This document shows positions 10,580 through 23,091 of a DNA stretch of 64,000 bases, in pieces; position 1 is the stretch's first letter, and every line of letters starts with the position of its first letter. The stretch comes from Amblyomma americanum (lineage: Eukaryota; Arthropoda; Arachnida; Ixodida; Ixodidae): NCBI RefSeq assembly GCF_052857255.1, contig NC_135497.1, positions 544,956,358-545,020,357 of the forward strand. Direction: 5' to 3'. Both the position numbers and the translations under genes were made by a program. The notes beneath the pieces are model-generated. The model was not told the DNA's origin. It did not search any database and worked only from the letters and a program-made list of their open reading frames with translations.

Positions 10580-10731
10580 TGTTACGTGGTTAGTTCAGCA
10601 GCAGGAACATAGGGTGCACACAGAAGACACATCAGAAACCAGCACTAGCACTAGCTGCAGCGTCCTTGTCGTCGTTGACTGCCCAGCGACAGAACAACGT
10701 CGCCTTCGCTTCGTGCATGTGTACCGTAACA
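10580..10731 (-). repeat. Gypsy LTR copy, probably solo
   Basis: It starts TGTTACG and ends CGTAACA, giving a 152-bp unit with inverted ends like the other two LTR copies in the window. No internal retroelement sequence adjoins it on the right, and no clear target duplication was found, so it is either a solo LTR or the far side of a deleted element. Confidence 0.6.
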
Positions 10732-10739
10732 ATATCATC

Positions 10740-11637
10740 ATATCACCACAACCATCTCATCATATAATCATTAGCGCAACACTGTCCCCGGCCAAATGCA
10801 AGGCAAGCAGAGCAAGGGGAGAGTTGCACGAGTTGGGGGTGTTCATATGCGGTTGGCGATTTAGAGCTTTCGCCCGGCTCGACTAGGCAGCGCTTACACA
10901 GTTTTTTCTGGTGCAGTGCGCTCGGGTAATTTCTCTCTGCACTGAACACTCCTGCGCCAAAGTGAAGAGACCAGGCAAACTGACAGAGCCACGTGCCAGC
11001 AATTTCTCACTGTGCAGCGTCTGTTTTCAAGATATGCATAGGGTACCCGACCAAATATCTTTGTCTGTCTGCTCACACAATCCTGCTACGCACACCTTTA
11101 TACCCAGCAAAATCGCAGTCACCGCCATTGCCGTGGTCTCCCCTTTTCCCCACAACTGCACATGCTGTAGGAAAGCCAAGTATGCAACCGCTGTGAGGCC
11201 CCACCCAGCTCCCATCCTCAATGCTGTAGAGAGCTATGGGTGATTAGCTGTAGGTGTTTTATAAACTATAAGTGCAAAAATAGGAAAAAAGAATGCTGCA
11301 GCAGGTATTCAAAATATTTGAAAACTGGTAAGGCGGCGTTGGTACCCAAAAGGCCGCACATATATATCACTAATGAAATTGAAGACCCTCACGATCGGTG
11401 GCCTGATTGCTGGTGGTCTTAGCTTCTGGAATATCTTCTGGTTTGCCCATCAACTTCTGGTGTCTCTCCTTATTCTTTCAGGCACTGCAGAACGAGGCTG
11501 GAAGCAAACAAGAAATGCAGCGTTAGTGGCAATGCAAAAGGCGTGCAAAACACCGCAAGAAATGGCAGCGCTAATGGGAAGTGGCAGGTGAACTTCGTAA
11601 GCTTGCTTCGGCTGAACTGAACAGCAATGAGTGCAAA
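10740..11637. other. No gene recognised
   Basis: I see only short open frames without conserved motifs, and no clear repeat unit. The sequence is moderately AT-rich and could be intergenic or intronic. Confidence 0.4.
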
Positions 11638-12219
11638 TTTAAAGGTTCACTAAAGAGAAATCTGAACTCGGCTTTTTACAGCGGGTGCTCGATCTACACG
11701 TTCCGGGCATCCTTAGAAACTGCGAATTATTGTCCTGTGCGGCTGATTGCCTTAATTAAATCGGATTGAACCTCCCGGCTCCTGCCTTTTTTGAACTCAA
11801 CGCGGTAGGTAGGCGCAGTCAACAAACGCGTAGAGTGCCTTTCAGGCAGTCCAGTGGGGACCGCGATTTCACTTTATTTTGTTTTTTAGGTTTCTCTGAA
11901 TAAACAGCTTCAGTCACGGACAATACAGACGCGAATTAGGTCCACAGAAATAAAAATACAATGGGAATCTTTCATTTACAGATCACTCCGCCGATGGCAG
12001 AGCGGCAAGCCGCCACGGAACTGGCTGACGCGTTGGTTGACTCCTACCTACCGCGTTGAGGTAAAAAAAAGGCAGGAGTTGGGACGTTTAATCCGATTTA
12101 ACTATGGCAATCGGCCACACAGAACAATAATCTGAAGTTTCCAAGAATGCCCGGAACGTGTAGATAGAGTTCCCGGGGTAGAATCCCGAGTTCAGATTCC
12201 CCTGTAGCGCACCTTTAAA
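11638..12219. mobile_element. 582-bp foldback MITE with ~185-bp TIRs and TTAA flanks
   Basis: The first ~185 bp (from TTTAAAGGTTCACTA) and the reverse complement of the last ~185 bp (TTTAAAGGTGCGCTA) align along their length, sharing AATCTGAACTCGG, ATCTACACGTTCCGGGCAT, TTAAATCGGATT and CAACGCGGTAGGTAGG. AGGT...ACCT is bordered on both sides by TTAA, the duplication made by piggyBac-type transposases. The middle (11826-12031) is unique and non-coding. Placement with piggyBac is an inference from TTAA only, since the border itself is a palindromic TTTAAA. Confidence 0.75.
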
Positions 12220-14520
12220 CGAGAGAGAAGCATCAGCATACTGACCACTGTTCTAGAGCTGTAACTTGTCCTCATCTGCGCTTTGATGAAGACAATCAAG
12301 TCTCCTTGTTAAATCAGTCAGCAAAGGAGTATTTCGTGCCTTCCTTCGTTAAATTTACACTTTGAAGAACCATCTTTTCCTCTCCCTCCGCCATGGATAC
12401 CCAATAACAGCAAATTGTCCTTTAGCCGTAGCGCATATGATGTAGCTCAAATAATAATTTTCTTTGCCTACCTCACAAATTCCTTGCACCTGCTGTAGAG
12501 CTCATCTATGTTTGCAATTGCGCTCCTATTGAGCAGGAGTCTCACTCCTATTTCTCGACTGTCCGCTAAGCAAAGATAATATAACATGAACCGCGCGAGC
12601 AGGAAGCCCCATCACTTGAGGTGGTGCACTTCTACTATCAATGCGAATACATTTCTTTGTTCCTAGGAAAGCATGCTAAAACTTGCAAGGCATAAAAGAC
12701 TTCATTTCTTTCTATTAAAGTCTGGCAACAGCAATTTGCTTTGGGCGCACAGAAAGCGCGGCATTCTGTTTCTCGTGAAAGGGCTTCTCACTGATTTCCT
12801 CAGTACAGGCACTGAACAAACTTTTCAATGACATCAAACTCTCATGGTGCAGAGCAGTTTTTCGATGGCGCCATACAGAAGACTACAAAGATCTAATTAC
12901 AAGATATATCCCTAACTTCAGACAGTCACGTCTTGCTGCATGGTTTAGTGGCTAACATTAATTTCGTTTTTCATTGATGCCCCAAAAGAGCATGGTAGAT
13001 GCAGGAACAGCTTTGCAATATTCCGTTCTTATCTTATCTTAATATCAGTTGTGTCTGATCTTTAGCCCAGGTCTCTTGGAAAAAAGAGGGCGTGTGAAGC
13101 TGCCACATAATAACGATGGTGCCTCACCTTTATATGAAGATAAAGCGCACGAAAGCCATATTATGATTTACTGTCATTAGTAATTTCTAGCTGGCCTTCC
13201 AAGGTCGCCGGTCGATTTTATTGAACCTCTAGGGATTGAGAAAACGTGCGAAAAATTAAATTTCCCCGAAAAATTCACTACCTTATTGTCAATACGCTGG
13301 AGGAAGGGGTTAGTTCTGTGCACGTTCTGAAGCTCATCATCGCAATCTCTCCTAGCGCCGTGTACACATATGACGGACGGCGACCCCTTTCACGACCTCC
13401 GCGTGGAATGGCTATACTGCTTTTGGCTTGTCGCCAGCTAACGCATGGATTCGGACAAAGCGAAGCCGCAGCAGCGGGAGCTACGCTACACTCGCCATAC
13501 AAGTGGCCCAGAATGAGAGAGAGATGGCAAAACGCCAAGAGCACACAAGCAGGCGAAGTAAGCACTCCGTCGCGTTGGCTTTCGTAATTAGGCCTAGCAA
13601 CAAAAGCCAAAATCGGTATTGTAACTGGCGATATACACTAAGTTGTGGCCTGTGTATGTGAGACGTGTCTTATTCGTCAGTTTTTAAAACGCTAGTCGAG
13701 TTTTATGTTATAAATGTCAGGGTTGCTGTGCGCTCTGCTTTCGGTGTGCTTTGCTGTGGGTGCGCCCACCTCGTTTTGATATCCACCATTTTCTGCTCCG
13801 CTCACAGTATGAGTGAAGCCGTACGCCTCCAAAACGCGTCGCTGCTACCTCTTCTTGTATTCAGAATGAAGGACTCGGCATAGATGAGTTTCATGAACAT
13901 CGACTACTGTTCAAGTTTGTGTGGCGGACGACATCCAACAACAGTACGAATTCGAAACCACGCGAGCACAACGTGCAGACTCGAGGAGGCTATAATCCCG
14001 GCCATTTAAGACGCTCCCTTTTAGCTTGAATTTAATCTGTTTGATTACGTTTTCTATCTCCATTGCAGTTGGAATGATCAAGGTTTCATTGCCCAAAATT
14101 AAATGGTAGCTTGGGTAGAGGTGGGGAGTGAGAACGACGTCGGAAAAATCAAGCAGTCAGCTGCGATGCATCCGAAGTGTCAGGTGCACTTACACTTTGG
14201 CTCTATTGGCTATGTCACGATGCCTCGAAAAAGTGTGAAAAATCAAGTGTCCAGATTTCCCATCGTCGGCTGTATATAGAGCAGCCTTATTTTTTGAGTT
14301 ATATTCATGTACTGTTTTTCTCCAGTTTCGTGCCCTCAGAAGCTCACCGTCGCATACAGTGTAATTGTGTACTTGTGATGTATGATGGGAACAAGATGTA
14401 CTTGTGAGAAGTGCGCTTCAGCTCCCCAAATTCATTTTAAACTACACGGTGCTCAACGCGAAACGAGAGTGCGCTCATAGATACACAAAAGACGGTTAGC
14501 AAAAAAAACCGTTTCGAAAA
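12220..14520. other. No gene recognised
   Basis: This is 2.3 kb of AT-rich sequence without a conserved reading frame. Short frames at 13246-13610 overlap on both strands and show no domain. It could be intron or intergenic DNA. Confidence 0.4.
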
Positions 14521-14531
14521 AATGATCTGCG

Positions 14532-14776
14532 TGGCGGCTGCGTTTTTATGGAGGAAAAACGCTAAGGCGCCCGTGTGCTGTGCGATGTCAGTGCACGTTA
14601 AAGATCCCCAGGTGGTCGAAATTATTCCGGAGCCCACCACTACGGCACCTCTTTCTTCCTTTCTTCTTTCACTCCCTCCTTTATCCCTTCTCTTACGGCG
14701 CAGTTCAGGTGCCCAACGATATATGAGACAGATACTGCGCCATTTCCTTTCCCCAAAATATAATTATTATTATTAA
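14532..14776 (+). repeat. tRNA-derived SINE, 5'-truncated
   Basis: It begins in the SINE body (GGCGGCTGCGTTTTTATGG), continues with GATGTCAGTGCACGTTAAAG, CCACTACGGCACCTCTTTC, a pyrimidine-rich stretch and GCGCCATTTCCTTTCCCC, and ends in ATTATTATTATT. The tRNA-like head present in the full copy at 53554-53871 is missing. Confidence 0.8.
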
Positions 14777-15439
14777 GTGTAACCTTTCGAATTATGCTCA
14801 ATAAAAGCTGTAGAGCGCATAAAAATGAATACAACTTTATTCCTGGCCAGGACTATAATACCTTTTTATTATGGTAATAGTGCGGCCCATCAAACTTAAT
14901 TGCGAACACATGCAGAATACGCATAAAAACCACAGCACACTATAGCCCATTTTAGTGATCTGTTGTTTAGCTGGTCACTATCGTAAAACCATTGCACAAA
15001 TAAAAATGGGAGCAACAGGTAAAATCAAGTTATATGCACATTTTGCATGCATTACATTTTATGCCCAGATTAGCACTTTTTTCAAAGGTATGTAGAATCG
15101 CGCACAATATGAGTTGCAATGCGCCGTAATCGATCGGAGCTGGTTCCCTGGTGTGCACCCTCCTAACAATCGCCCCGGAATTCTCGGAAGAACTGCCAAT
15201 GCAGGAAACGACCACACTCCCTCTCAGGAAACAGCTTGCTATGATTGAAATGCATTCTATTTGAATGCGGTAATGTACTGCATCACAACCATCCTCGATA
15301 AGTTAATTATATATTTTTTGTTATTGGCCCAATTAAGAATTCGAGACAAATTATTTGAAACTGAATTCAATTTCATGCATGCGAACTCCGTGAGCACGTT
15401 TTAGTCTAGTGAAACGTTCTTCAATCGAGTCGTGATGCA

Positions 15440-16035
15440 TAGCAAACTAAATGATTTTTATAGCCCTGTGCCGCTATAACTGTCATGAAGTAGTGACTAA
15501 CGATTATCGTCACGTGACCATGCTTACGCTTAACAAATAATTTTCTAGCTGGGAGTGACGCATATGTAACAAAATGGCTTTCCTAGCCCTGCTCGGCTAT
15601 CGCAAAAGTGAGGCCCCAAGGCTTAGCCATTAGTGACTAAGTCACATGACCACGTATTAGCACAGCGAATTATTTTTTTACCCAGGCATGTTGCATATCA
15701 AAGTGCACGGGACTTAAAAGCCATGTTTGGCTATCGGGATGACAAGCTCGCACAATGATCTCACTAGTGATTTGGGTCACCTGACTACGTTCGGGTGTAG
15801 TGAACTCTTTTTTAACCACGCATGATACATATCAAAAAAATGTTTTTCGCAGGCCTGCTCGGCTGTCACTAGAACAAATCCCCATGACCATGTCACTAGT
15901 GACTATAGCCACTGACCACGTTCGAGGACGCTGCATTATTTTTACATCCTGGCATGTTGCGCAGCAAACGACTCCGGTCATAAAGGGTCATAAAGCTCTC
16001 TTCGGTTATCAGCATGACGAGCTAGTTTGACCAAA
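15440..16035 (+). repeat. Degenerate tandem repeat, ~133-bp period, four units
   Basis: The phrase caYRTGACCAYG or a close variant recurs at 15511, 15643, 15778 and 15909 (spacings 132, 135 and 131). Each occurrence is preceded by tagtgact and followed by an AATTATTTTT-like block and a GCATGTTGCAT-like block, then a CGGCTATC-like block. The units are strongly diverged, so this is an old satellite-like array. Confidence 0.65.
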
Positions 16036-16194
16036 TCATTACCCCAGTAGCACAAATGGGGCTCTGAATTGCGGGCCCGGCACGGGCTGCACATAGGGGC
16101 CCGAGGTGGGATATGTGCGGGATTTGCAACTCGGCATCAGGGGACCCTCAAGGGCAGCCCAGTGGGATTACTACATAGCCCCAAAGCTCCGCGC

Positions 16195-16335
16195 TGGATC
16201 CCCTTGGGTTGGCCCGTTCCGTGCCCCCGTGGGCTAGCCCGTACTGGGCCCCTTTGGGCTAGCCCATACTGGGCTCCTGTGGGCTAGCCTGTACTAGGCT
16301 CCTGTGGGCTAGCCCGTTATGGTCCCAGTGGGCTT
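16195..16335 (+). repeat. 25-bp tandem repeat
   Basis: About five units of the form TGGGCTAGCCCGTACTGGGC plus five bases follow one another, with substitutions. The GC-rich block stands out from its AT-rich surroundings and gives spurious proline/glycine-rich open frames. Confidence 0.75.
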
Positions 16336-16899
16336 CTTAGGTGATAACTTGCGGGAAGTCCACAAAGATAACGCATATAGATCCCATAGCTGTATGTCTA
16401 TAGGCCCACCGACCCAATTAGACTTAAGGCCCACCTTGCCAACCAGGCCCACCTTGCCAACCCAGAGAGGATTTCTTCACTTCAGTACTTTTTGTGTACA
16501 TGTTACTACTGAAATTACAATGCAAGTAAGAATGCTTCTTATTTATTTATTTTTATTGCATGACATTTTGGGCATTCTTGTTTACAAAGCCCCAATTACT
16601 GGGGCGAAGGGTCCACCTCCTTCATCCGAGCTTTCCGATTGCCATCCGTCTCTCGCCCCACGCAGGAACGGAGCCACTCTGTTGTGGATGCCTTCCATGG
16701 TGGCTGTTGGGATTCTACATTGCACAGCAGATGTAAAAGTGAACAAATAAACACACTTATCAAATTGATATTCAATATGGTGGATAAAAATCGCTTTGCA
16801 CAGCATTACAGTCATATCTTCTAGGAAATGCTTCATAGTCGTATGCAATGCTACAATGTGCAATGCTTGAAATATCAGCAAATTTTTTTGCTACTAATA

Positions 16900-17680
16900 T
16901 TCGTAACCATAATAACCATAAATATCCATAAGAATAACCGAAAGGTGCTAGAATGTTTTTTTAGTGCTAAGACGCACAAAAATAACGTTCCTTTCCGGGC
17001 AATCGTCTCTGAGTACAATTTTTGGCAGTTGGTTGTGTCTACCTATCTTTGCAAACATTTGTCATCACTTCGCCTAAAGGATCCGTTTCTTGTACCCAAT
17101 TTTGACGCAGTAGCTGATTTTCACCGAAATGAGAGCCCGGCACTATGTGATGGTTTAGGCGTAGATGTGGTTGATTTGTTTTATTCTCTTCCACACTTTG
17201 AACTAATTCAGTATGCTCAGAATTGTGTTACGGGGGACCACAATGAATGCGTGTTCCAAAATGAGTGTGGAATAACAACAGGTTCCTTTCTAGAACTGTT
17301 ATTTTACTACCTAAGTAACACGCTTGTTGTGTGGGATGGTCGACTTTATATGCAAAAATTGGGTGTGTGCATAGTGCCAAGGTAGCTCGCATTCTCAGTA
17401 ACATCTATCTAAGCCGGGTTGATATGAAAGTTGAGACTGATCTAGCCGGTTATTGCATACGCACTTTCCGTTATGTGGACGATTACCTGGTGCTGGCTAG
17501 GTCAGTGAATCCCGAATTTGTGTCAATTGTTCTTGATGTTTCTGCACGTAATGGGTCGGGGCTGAGGTTCACACATGAAGACCCCCAAGAAACAGTCTTG
17601 CAATTCCTTGATTTAAAATTGTCTTTCGAACCCAGCCATGTCTGTCGGCAGTATTCTCATAGAAGTTAAAAGCACCTTTT
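16900..17680 (+). pseudogene. Penelope-like reverse transcriptase fragment, one frameshift
   Basis: The frame up to 17385 gives FFSAKTHKNNVPFRAIVSE, the Penelope block KTHKxxxPxRxI, then DVVDLFYSLPHFELI and NECGITTGSFLE. After a frameshift near 17380 the second frame gives ARILSNIYLSRVDMKVE and FRYVDDYLVLA, with the catalytic YVDD intact, and LQFLDLKLSFE. The N-terminal region and the GIY-YIG domain are absent. Apart from the frameshift the core motifs are well preserved, so this copy is younger than the one at 3240-5150. The segment before 16930 does not look like RT, so the ATG at 16828 is probably not a natural start. Confidence 0.8.
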
Positions 17681-17689
17681 CAATTACAG

Positions 17690-17995
17690 GTCATTTCATT
17701 CTGTCCAGCGCACTGGAGAATTAGCTGAGGCGTTTCATATAATCAGAAAAAGTAATGTGTGCGTGAGTGCGCCATCTGTTACATTATCGCTGCGAGAAAT
17801 TAATATGCTACATAGTGGGTAGCGGTTCTGCAGATAAACACGTGCTTTTAAAGCGGTTTTTGCCTTTTACTAGCACTTGTAGTCTAGTTGACATTGCGCA
17901 TGTGCGCTGTTTCCCGTGTATGTATATATGACGTGCTTCTTCCTAATAAAAAAAAGTTGTAAGATCAGTGCTGGTTTGTGTGTCTCGTCTCTTAC
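17690..17995 (+). repeat. 3' terminal region of Penelope-like element
   Basis: The stretch contains CTTCCTAATAAA near 17940, then a TTG...AGATCAGTGCT block and TCTCGTCTCTTA. The same order (AATAAA, CAGTTGACAGTCAGTG, TCTCG) is seen in the terminal repeats at 2594-2875 and 5225-5500, so it is likely the 3' repeat of the fragment at 16900-17680. Confidence 0.45.
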
Positions 17996-18262
17996 TTGGT
18001 CCGTATGTGTTTGCGCTTTTGAACCACCACTATGAAATTCAATTAAAAATGTTTAGTGGTCGTACATGTATAGAATGTCTAACGAATGGTTTGAAAGAAG
18101 AAAACACACATGCAAAAATTTGGTACCTATAGTCCTTTAAATCTGGATGGCTACTCAGTAATTGATAAAGGAATTGCTGAAAGCCATACCAGGTAGTTTG
18201 GAAGTAAATTATTTCAGCAATTAAATGGTGTGTTCACGAAATGTCTTTAACTTTCAGAAGAT

Positions 18263-18436
18263 TCACATGTACCCACCAACATTTGCGCTGTAAAGCCGTA
18301 AGTGTTTAAATGCTTCTTTTTCGCCCCGCCCCTTCAATGTGTCCCTGAGGGCCAGAGGAGTCTTCCCTACAGTCTTCATAATAAGTTTTGTAGCCTCATC
18401 AGCTGTCTCACCTCCAATGAGTGCTAGCTTTTTGAT
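18263..18436 (-). CDS. Terminal exon with DUF4806-like domain (partial host-type gene)
   Basis: The minus strand has a splice acceptor (TATTTCAG) at 18437 and then 57 codons in phase to a TGA at 18263. They read IKKLALIGGETADEATKLIM and later LKGRGEKEAFKHLRL, with the IGG block and the G-x-G/K-F-x-x-L block of the DUF4806 family, a C-terminal domain of unknown function in many arthropod proteins. No stop or frameshift is seen, which contrasts with every transposon gene around it. Upstream exons should lie at higher coordinates, but I could not identify them. The open frame extends to 18532 through what looks like intron. This could also be part of a domesticated or repeated gene family. Confidence 0.55.
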   Translation of the reverse strand: MKKLALIGGETADEATKLIMKTVGKTPLALRDTLKGRGEKEAFKHLRLYSANVGGYM

Positions 18437-18539
18437 CTGAAATAGAATATACAGATTATACAAAGTAACTATGCCATGAAAACCATACAATGAATCTTTC
18501 ATAAAACTTCCTCTTCGAGGAACCATGTGCAAGTCAACA

Positions 18540-21500
18540 AAAAATAAGAAGCATGTAGAACAGAATCATACAGGGGACTCAAACAGACCTATGATCGCAG
18601 TGGTGTGACTCAGCTTAACAATAACAAAATTCTCTGCTGTCTTCTAAACGCCCATCTTTGCATCATCACATTAACTTCCTTTTATGCATGACTCAATGGC
18701 AAATGCTTCCCAAACAATAAGATAAGGAGGAAACAGTGAAGCCATTACTTTAAGGCCACCTTGAACCATGACAAAATTTTAGTCTGGAGCTACATGAGTG
18801 ATGTAAGCACAGAACCTTCAGCTGCCACTATGAACAGCAAGGCTAATACTCATGCTAATTTCTTGCTGTAGGCTAGATATCTACAGGAAATCCTCATTCA
18901 AATACACTTGTACAAAATGAAGCTTTCAGGTCTAAAAATCCAAACGCAACATTTGGCAATTTCGATGTCCCAACTTAATCTGAAGTGGACTCACCATATG
19001 TAGAGGGCCCAAATTAAACTACAGCTTAACAAAACACTATGCATCAAAAATATATTAAAAGAAATCAATACGTTGGCAGTAGTTCGTAGGCACAATGGAA
19101 AGAAATGCCATATAACCAGCCGAAAAAAAAACACCATCCCATTTCTGGTGTTTACACCAAACTGGCTTTTTTAGAGACGGGTTCCGGTGTGACCGTGTCT
19201 GGTGTTAGACCAGACCAGTATTTTCAGACACGGGTCCTGATTTGGCATATTGTGGTGTGCTTTAGTGTGTTCTGGTCTGGTGTTCTGTGCTGTGACCCGG
19301 TTGTCTAATACCGGCTCTGGTGTGCTTTGGTTTAGAGTTTCCTGGTGTGGTCGATGTACCATTCGGTTTGGTGTGGTTGGTGTAGCATGCAATGTCTTGA
19401 TTGGGATGCTGTGAGTTTGGACATACTATTGTGAGAAAAATTGAGATCCCTGCGAATGCACACCAAATGGTGCAAAGCAGCAAGCACTCCTGATGTCGAG
19501 ACAGGTGCACTAACATCCCCAATCTCGCTGCGCCGGCATTTATTGCACGAGTATTTCATCAGATAGCACCTGCATGCCGTTAGGTATAGTGTGGCACACA
19601 CTCACAGTGACATACTTTTTTACACAATTGTACACTGGAGCATGCACATAACCATATCATTTCTGTTCTTGCCGAAGATGAAGAGCAAGCACGTATCGTA
19701 AAGAAAGAAAAAATGCCCTCATTTGCTCAAAAGCACCCTTAGCTTCATTGGTAGACAAAATTGGCAGTATAGTCAAGATGGAGGCCCCTAGCATCATAGC
19801 ATGCATCTTTTCTGACAAAGTAGAACAGGTTGAACTGCCCTGATAGCAGCTTGACTCCAGCTGTGTAGCCACAATACCTGAAGAACAACAGAACAAAATC
19901 AAGAATTTGTGTGAAATACACTATAATAATCAAAGTGCAAAGACAACGAGCAAGTACTGCTATTAAATTTAGCTCAGTGGTGCAAACATATACTACACAT
20001 TCAATACGACTTGCAATGCCTGTGCAGTAAATCAACTATCTTCTGCTTTATAGTAAATCAATGCTACTCGCATAGAGCACCCCACTTGCATTATTTTGCT
20101 TGGAATCAGTGCCTGGATGAGCTAGTATTTCACACAGTGCAACGATGAAGACAGACAAGGGGGAAGACACCGAAAAACACTTTAAGGTGCCTCCATCATC
20201 ATGCTGTGAGAATGAAAGTCTGAATTATTGCGTTAAGTGTTTTTCTTTTGTATTCATAGCTAACTGCATATATTTAAATTATAGCTGGGTACGCCTGCAT
20301 CATAACCTGAATTCCTATCATATTTTGTGTTGCAGCTGATATTGAGCATGACAGTCCTAACACAAAGTCAGGCTTTCTGAGACTGAGATCAACAGCACTC
20401 TAGAATCTCCTGTAATTTTATTCATTACCAGGCTCAGAGGTACTAATACTTGGTAACCTAGAGAAATAAATTGATATGAAAATTCTTCTGCTGCAGAAAA
20501 CAAAAAATAAGAGAAATTATGGAATTATAGAAATAATTACAAGATGCCCATAAAGATAGGCACAAAAAGGAGATAACATGCAGTTCCACTAAAAAAAATA
20601 TTTGATGCAAGTATATTTCAGGGTGACAAAGTCCATGTATTGAGACTTTTTATGCACACAGGGTGCACAACTGTAAAGCACTGGCTTGCTGCATCTATTT
20701 AGAAGACCATTTCTCTTCATTTCTTTCAAAATAATTGCAGGAAAGCATAAAAAGCCAACTGCTGAAATTTATTTTAAGCTGAAAGCCACATACAAAATCA
20801 CAAGGCTTGAATGTTAATGATTCGAAAGGAAACCTTGAGCAAGATGCTCTGAACTCTGGCACTGGTAAAACCTCAACGTATGTGAAAAAAAAGCTGCCAG
20901 ATTATTTTTCCTGCTGAATGTATTGAAACTAAAGCTGCATGAGTGCACATCAGTTTTGTTTAGGTATAGCTTGCTATACACATCCTGAGCCTCTGGTGTA
21001 GTTCACTGCGCAGTACCTGCAGACACTTGCACACATACAAAACCCACACCAGATTCTGTGTACGGTGCACTGCCCACTATGGTGCCTAGCACGCCCTGTT
21101 TTACAGTGAGATACACTTCTTTTGATGCATCGACACATTAGGGTTCCAGTTATAAAAAATGTCCGAGTTGATTACGAGTTAAGTGAATAAGCTTAACCAG
21201 TTGACTGGTTCTAAGCAGGCAGATCACTTACAAGAGCCGCTTCTCACAGCAAGGCAGATAATGGCTTCAGGACACTGTAGTGCAGGGCTCCAAATTAATT
21301 TAGAATAAGTTGGGTTCTTTAAGCTTCGCTGACATTGTATGACAGACCGGCACCTTTTCCAAAGTAGCAATGTTTATTGCCACACATATACATAACAAAC
21401 GAGTAGCATAATTCCTCCCAACATGTATGCAACAAAGTATTGCAACCTCTTCGAGCCATCTCTACAGGCCCCACTGGACCGCTCCTGCTAAGCGTGAAAA

Positions 21501-22480
21501 AAGTGGCTAAGTTATGCATCGTCATATTCAATGCTACAAATTATTTTTACAAAGCATGCAGCAAAACTATCGAAAGAGAGCTCAAGCACGCCTATGCTTG
21601 AATAAAAAGTAGCCAAAATTTTTTTACATGTAAACTGAAGTAGCCGAAGTCAGAACGTGATATGCAAAACTGTATGCATAACGGCTAGACAAGAAAGCAG
21701 AGAAGGTAAGGGTAAACAGGGGCTCATTATGAGCTACATGATGAACTCTAACAGTCACTTCCATCATGGCATCTGACAGCTAAACAATAGGCCAGCTAGC
21801 ATTCAATTCAAGCTTATTTTTATGCAAAATACTTTCAGTTATGGCTACAAGTTATAACATGCAAATTTTCGTTGTTAAGTAGAGACAACCAGAGGATTCA
21901 TGGACGATGGCAAATGTGGCGGACCCCACGAATGCCTACACTGAATCAGCATCACTTAGGCCTCAGTACATAAAATCCAAGCTTCAGGGCAAATGACTGC
22001 TAAGTACCGTCCGTCTTCTGTTTACATTGCATGAGAAGTATTCACAAAAAGTTGTTCATTATGAGTAATTTTACTGATCATGCACTGCCGCACTGCACAT
22101 AGAGCCTAGGCCTTCAATCTTCTTTTATCCTCACACAAGCAAACTGCACCCATTCATTAGCATCCTGTAAATAAACTCACATAAAGACAACATCTACAAT
22201 TATTTGGTCACATATTGTATGTTTGGCATTATCCTTTGCTTCGCGCTTTCATATTATAAACCACTAACAAGCCTGGGTCGTACTTCTCACATACACTGAT
22301 GGAGAGAGTATATGCCTCTGAGATAAATCTAGCTAAGGCTAGCAATTACCTCTCAGTGCATCCATTTTTCACTTCAGTGAATTATGAAACATCACTAAAG
22401 CGCAAAAAAAAACACACGAACGAAGAGGATAGACAACACGGACACTGGGCATATTTTTTGTGCGCTGGAATGATGTCTCA
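18540..22480. other. Gene-poor AT-rich sequence, probable intron
   Basis: Nearly 4 kb without a conserved reading frame. It lies 5' of the DUF4806-like exon in that exon's orientation, so it could be its intron. At 19140-19400, TGGTGT/ACACC phrases recur irregularly and resemble the minisatellite at 48845-49135. No full-length transposon was recognised. Confidence 0.4.
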
Positions 22481-23091
22481 TAATTCTTGCCAAAACCGAC
22501 TATCCCAGCCCTCTACGCTTAGCCTTGTGGAGAACCTTTTCCTTGCTTTCCGCGGTAACCTCCTGAGCACTTGCCACTGGAACTGCATTGTACAACTGCT
22601 TGTGTTGACCAGATGGGAATGGCAGTCCTCTTGTGAAATACTGCATCCTTAGGGATTCCCTTCATGGTGTCATACATTGCCTTCTCTATGTTCAATTCAG
22701 ATACACCTATAGGAAAAAGAACACGTGTATAAAAATCTTAACCATATTCGCAGCCAGGAATATGATAATAAATGTATTTGTACGCTTCACAGCAGCAGTA
22801 TGCTTTAACGCCTGTTGAAGCCAGAAAGTAAGAAATCATTTCGTTTATTACCAACACAAGACTTACACCTTGAAGTTGATGGTGTCATGCAATAGTAGTG
22901 AGTTCTGATAGCAGTGTGAAGTACAAAAGGCAATTGTTTGCTTTGATTTTTAGAATATGCAGCATTAACTGCACAATTATTGAAAAACAATTTGACTTCA
23001 TCCGTGAAAATCGGATTAGTATGTGTGGTAGCAAATACTGAAAATTAAAATAGTAGGAGCACTGCCACTGTTTAAATCAATACGAAGTGAC

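Noticed and set aside
15440..16335. CRISPR-like array
   Set aside because: The repeats are degenerate, directly tandem without unique spacers, and the DNA is eukaryotic.
19657..19875. Possible minus-strand exon after CTTCAG (ESSCYQGSSTCSTLSEKMHA)
   Set aside because: It is 73 codons open to a stop, but without any recognisable motif; it could be chance in AT-rich sequence.
22540..22706. Possible minus-strand exon (VSELNIEKAMYDTMKGIPK after a CTATAG acceptor)
   Set aside because: Two overlapping frames compete, no family was recognised, and no donor or link to the 18.3-kb exon could be shown.
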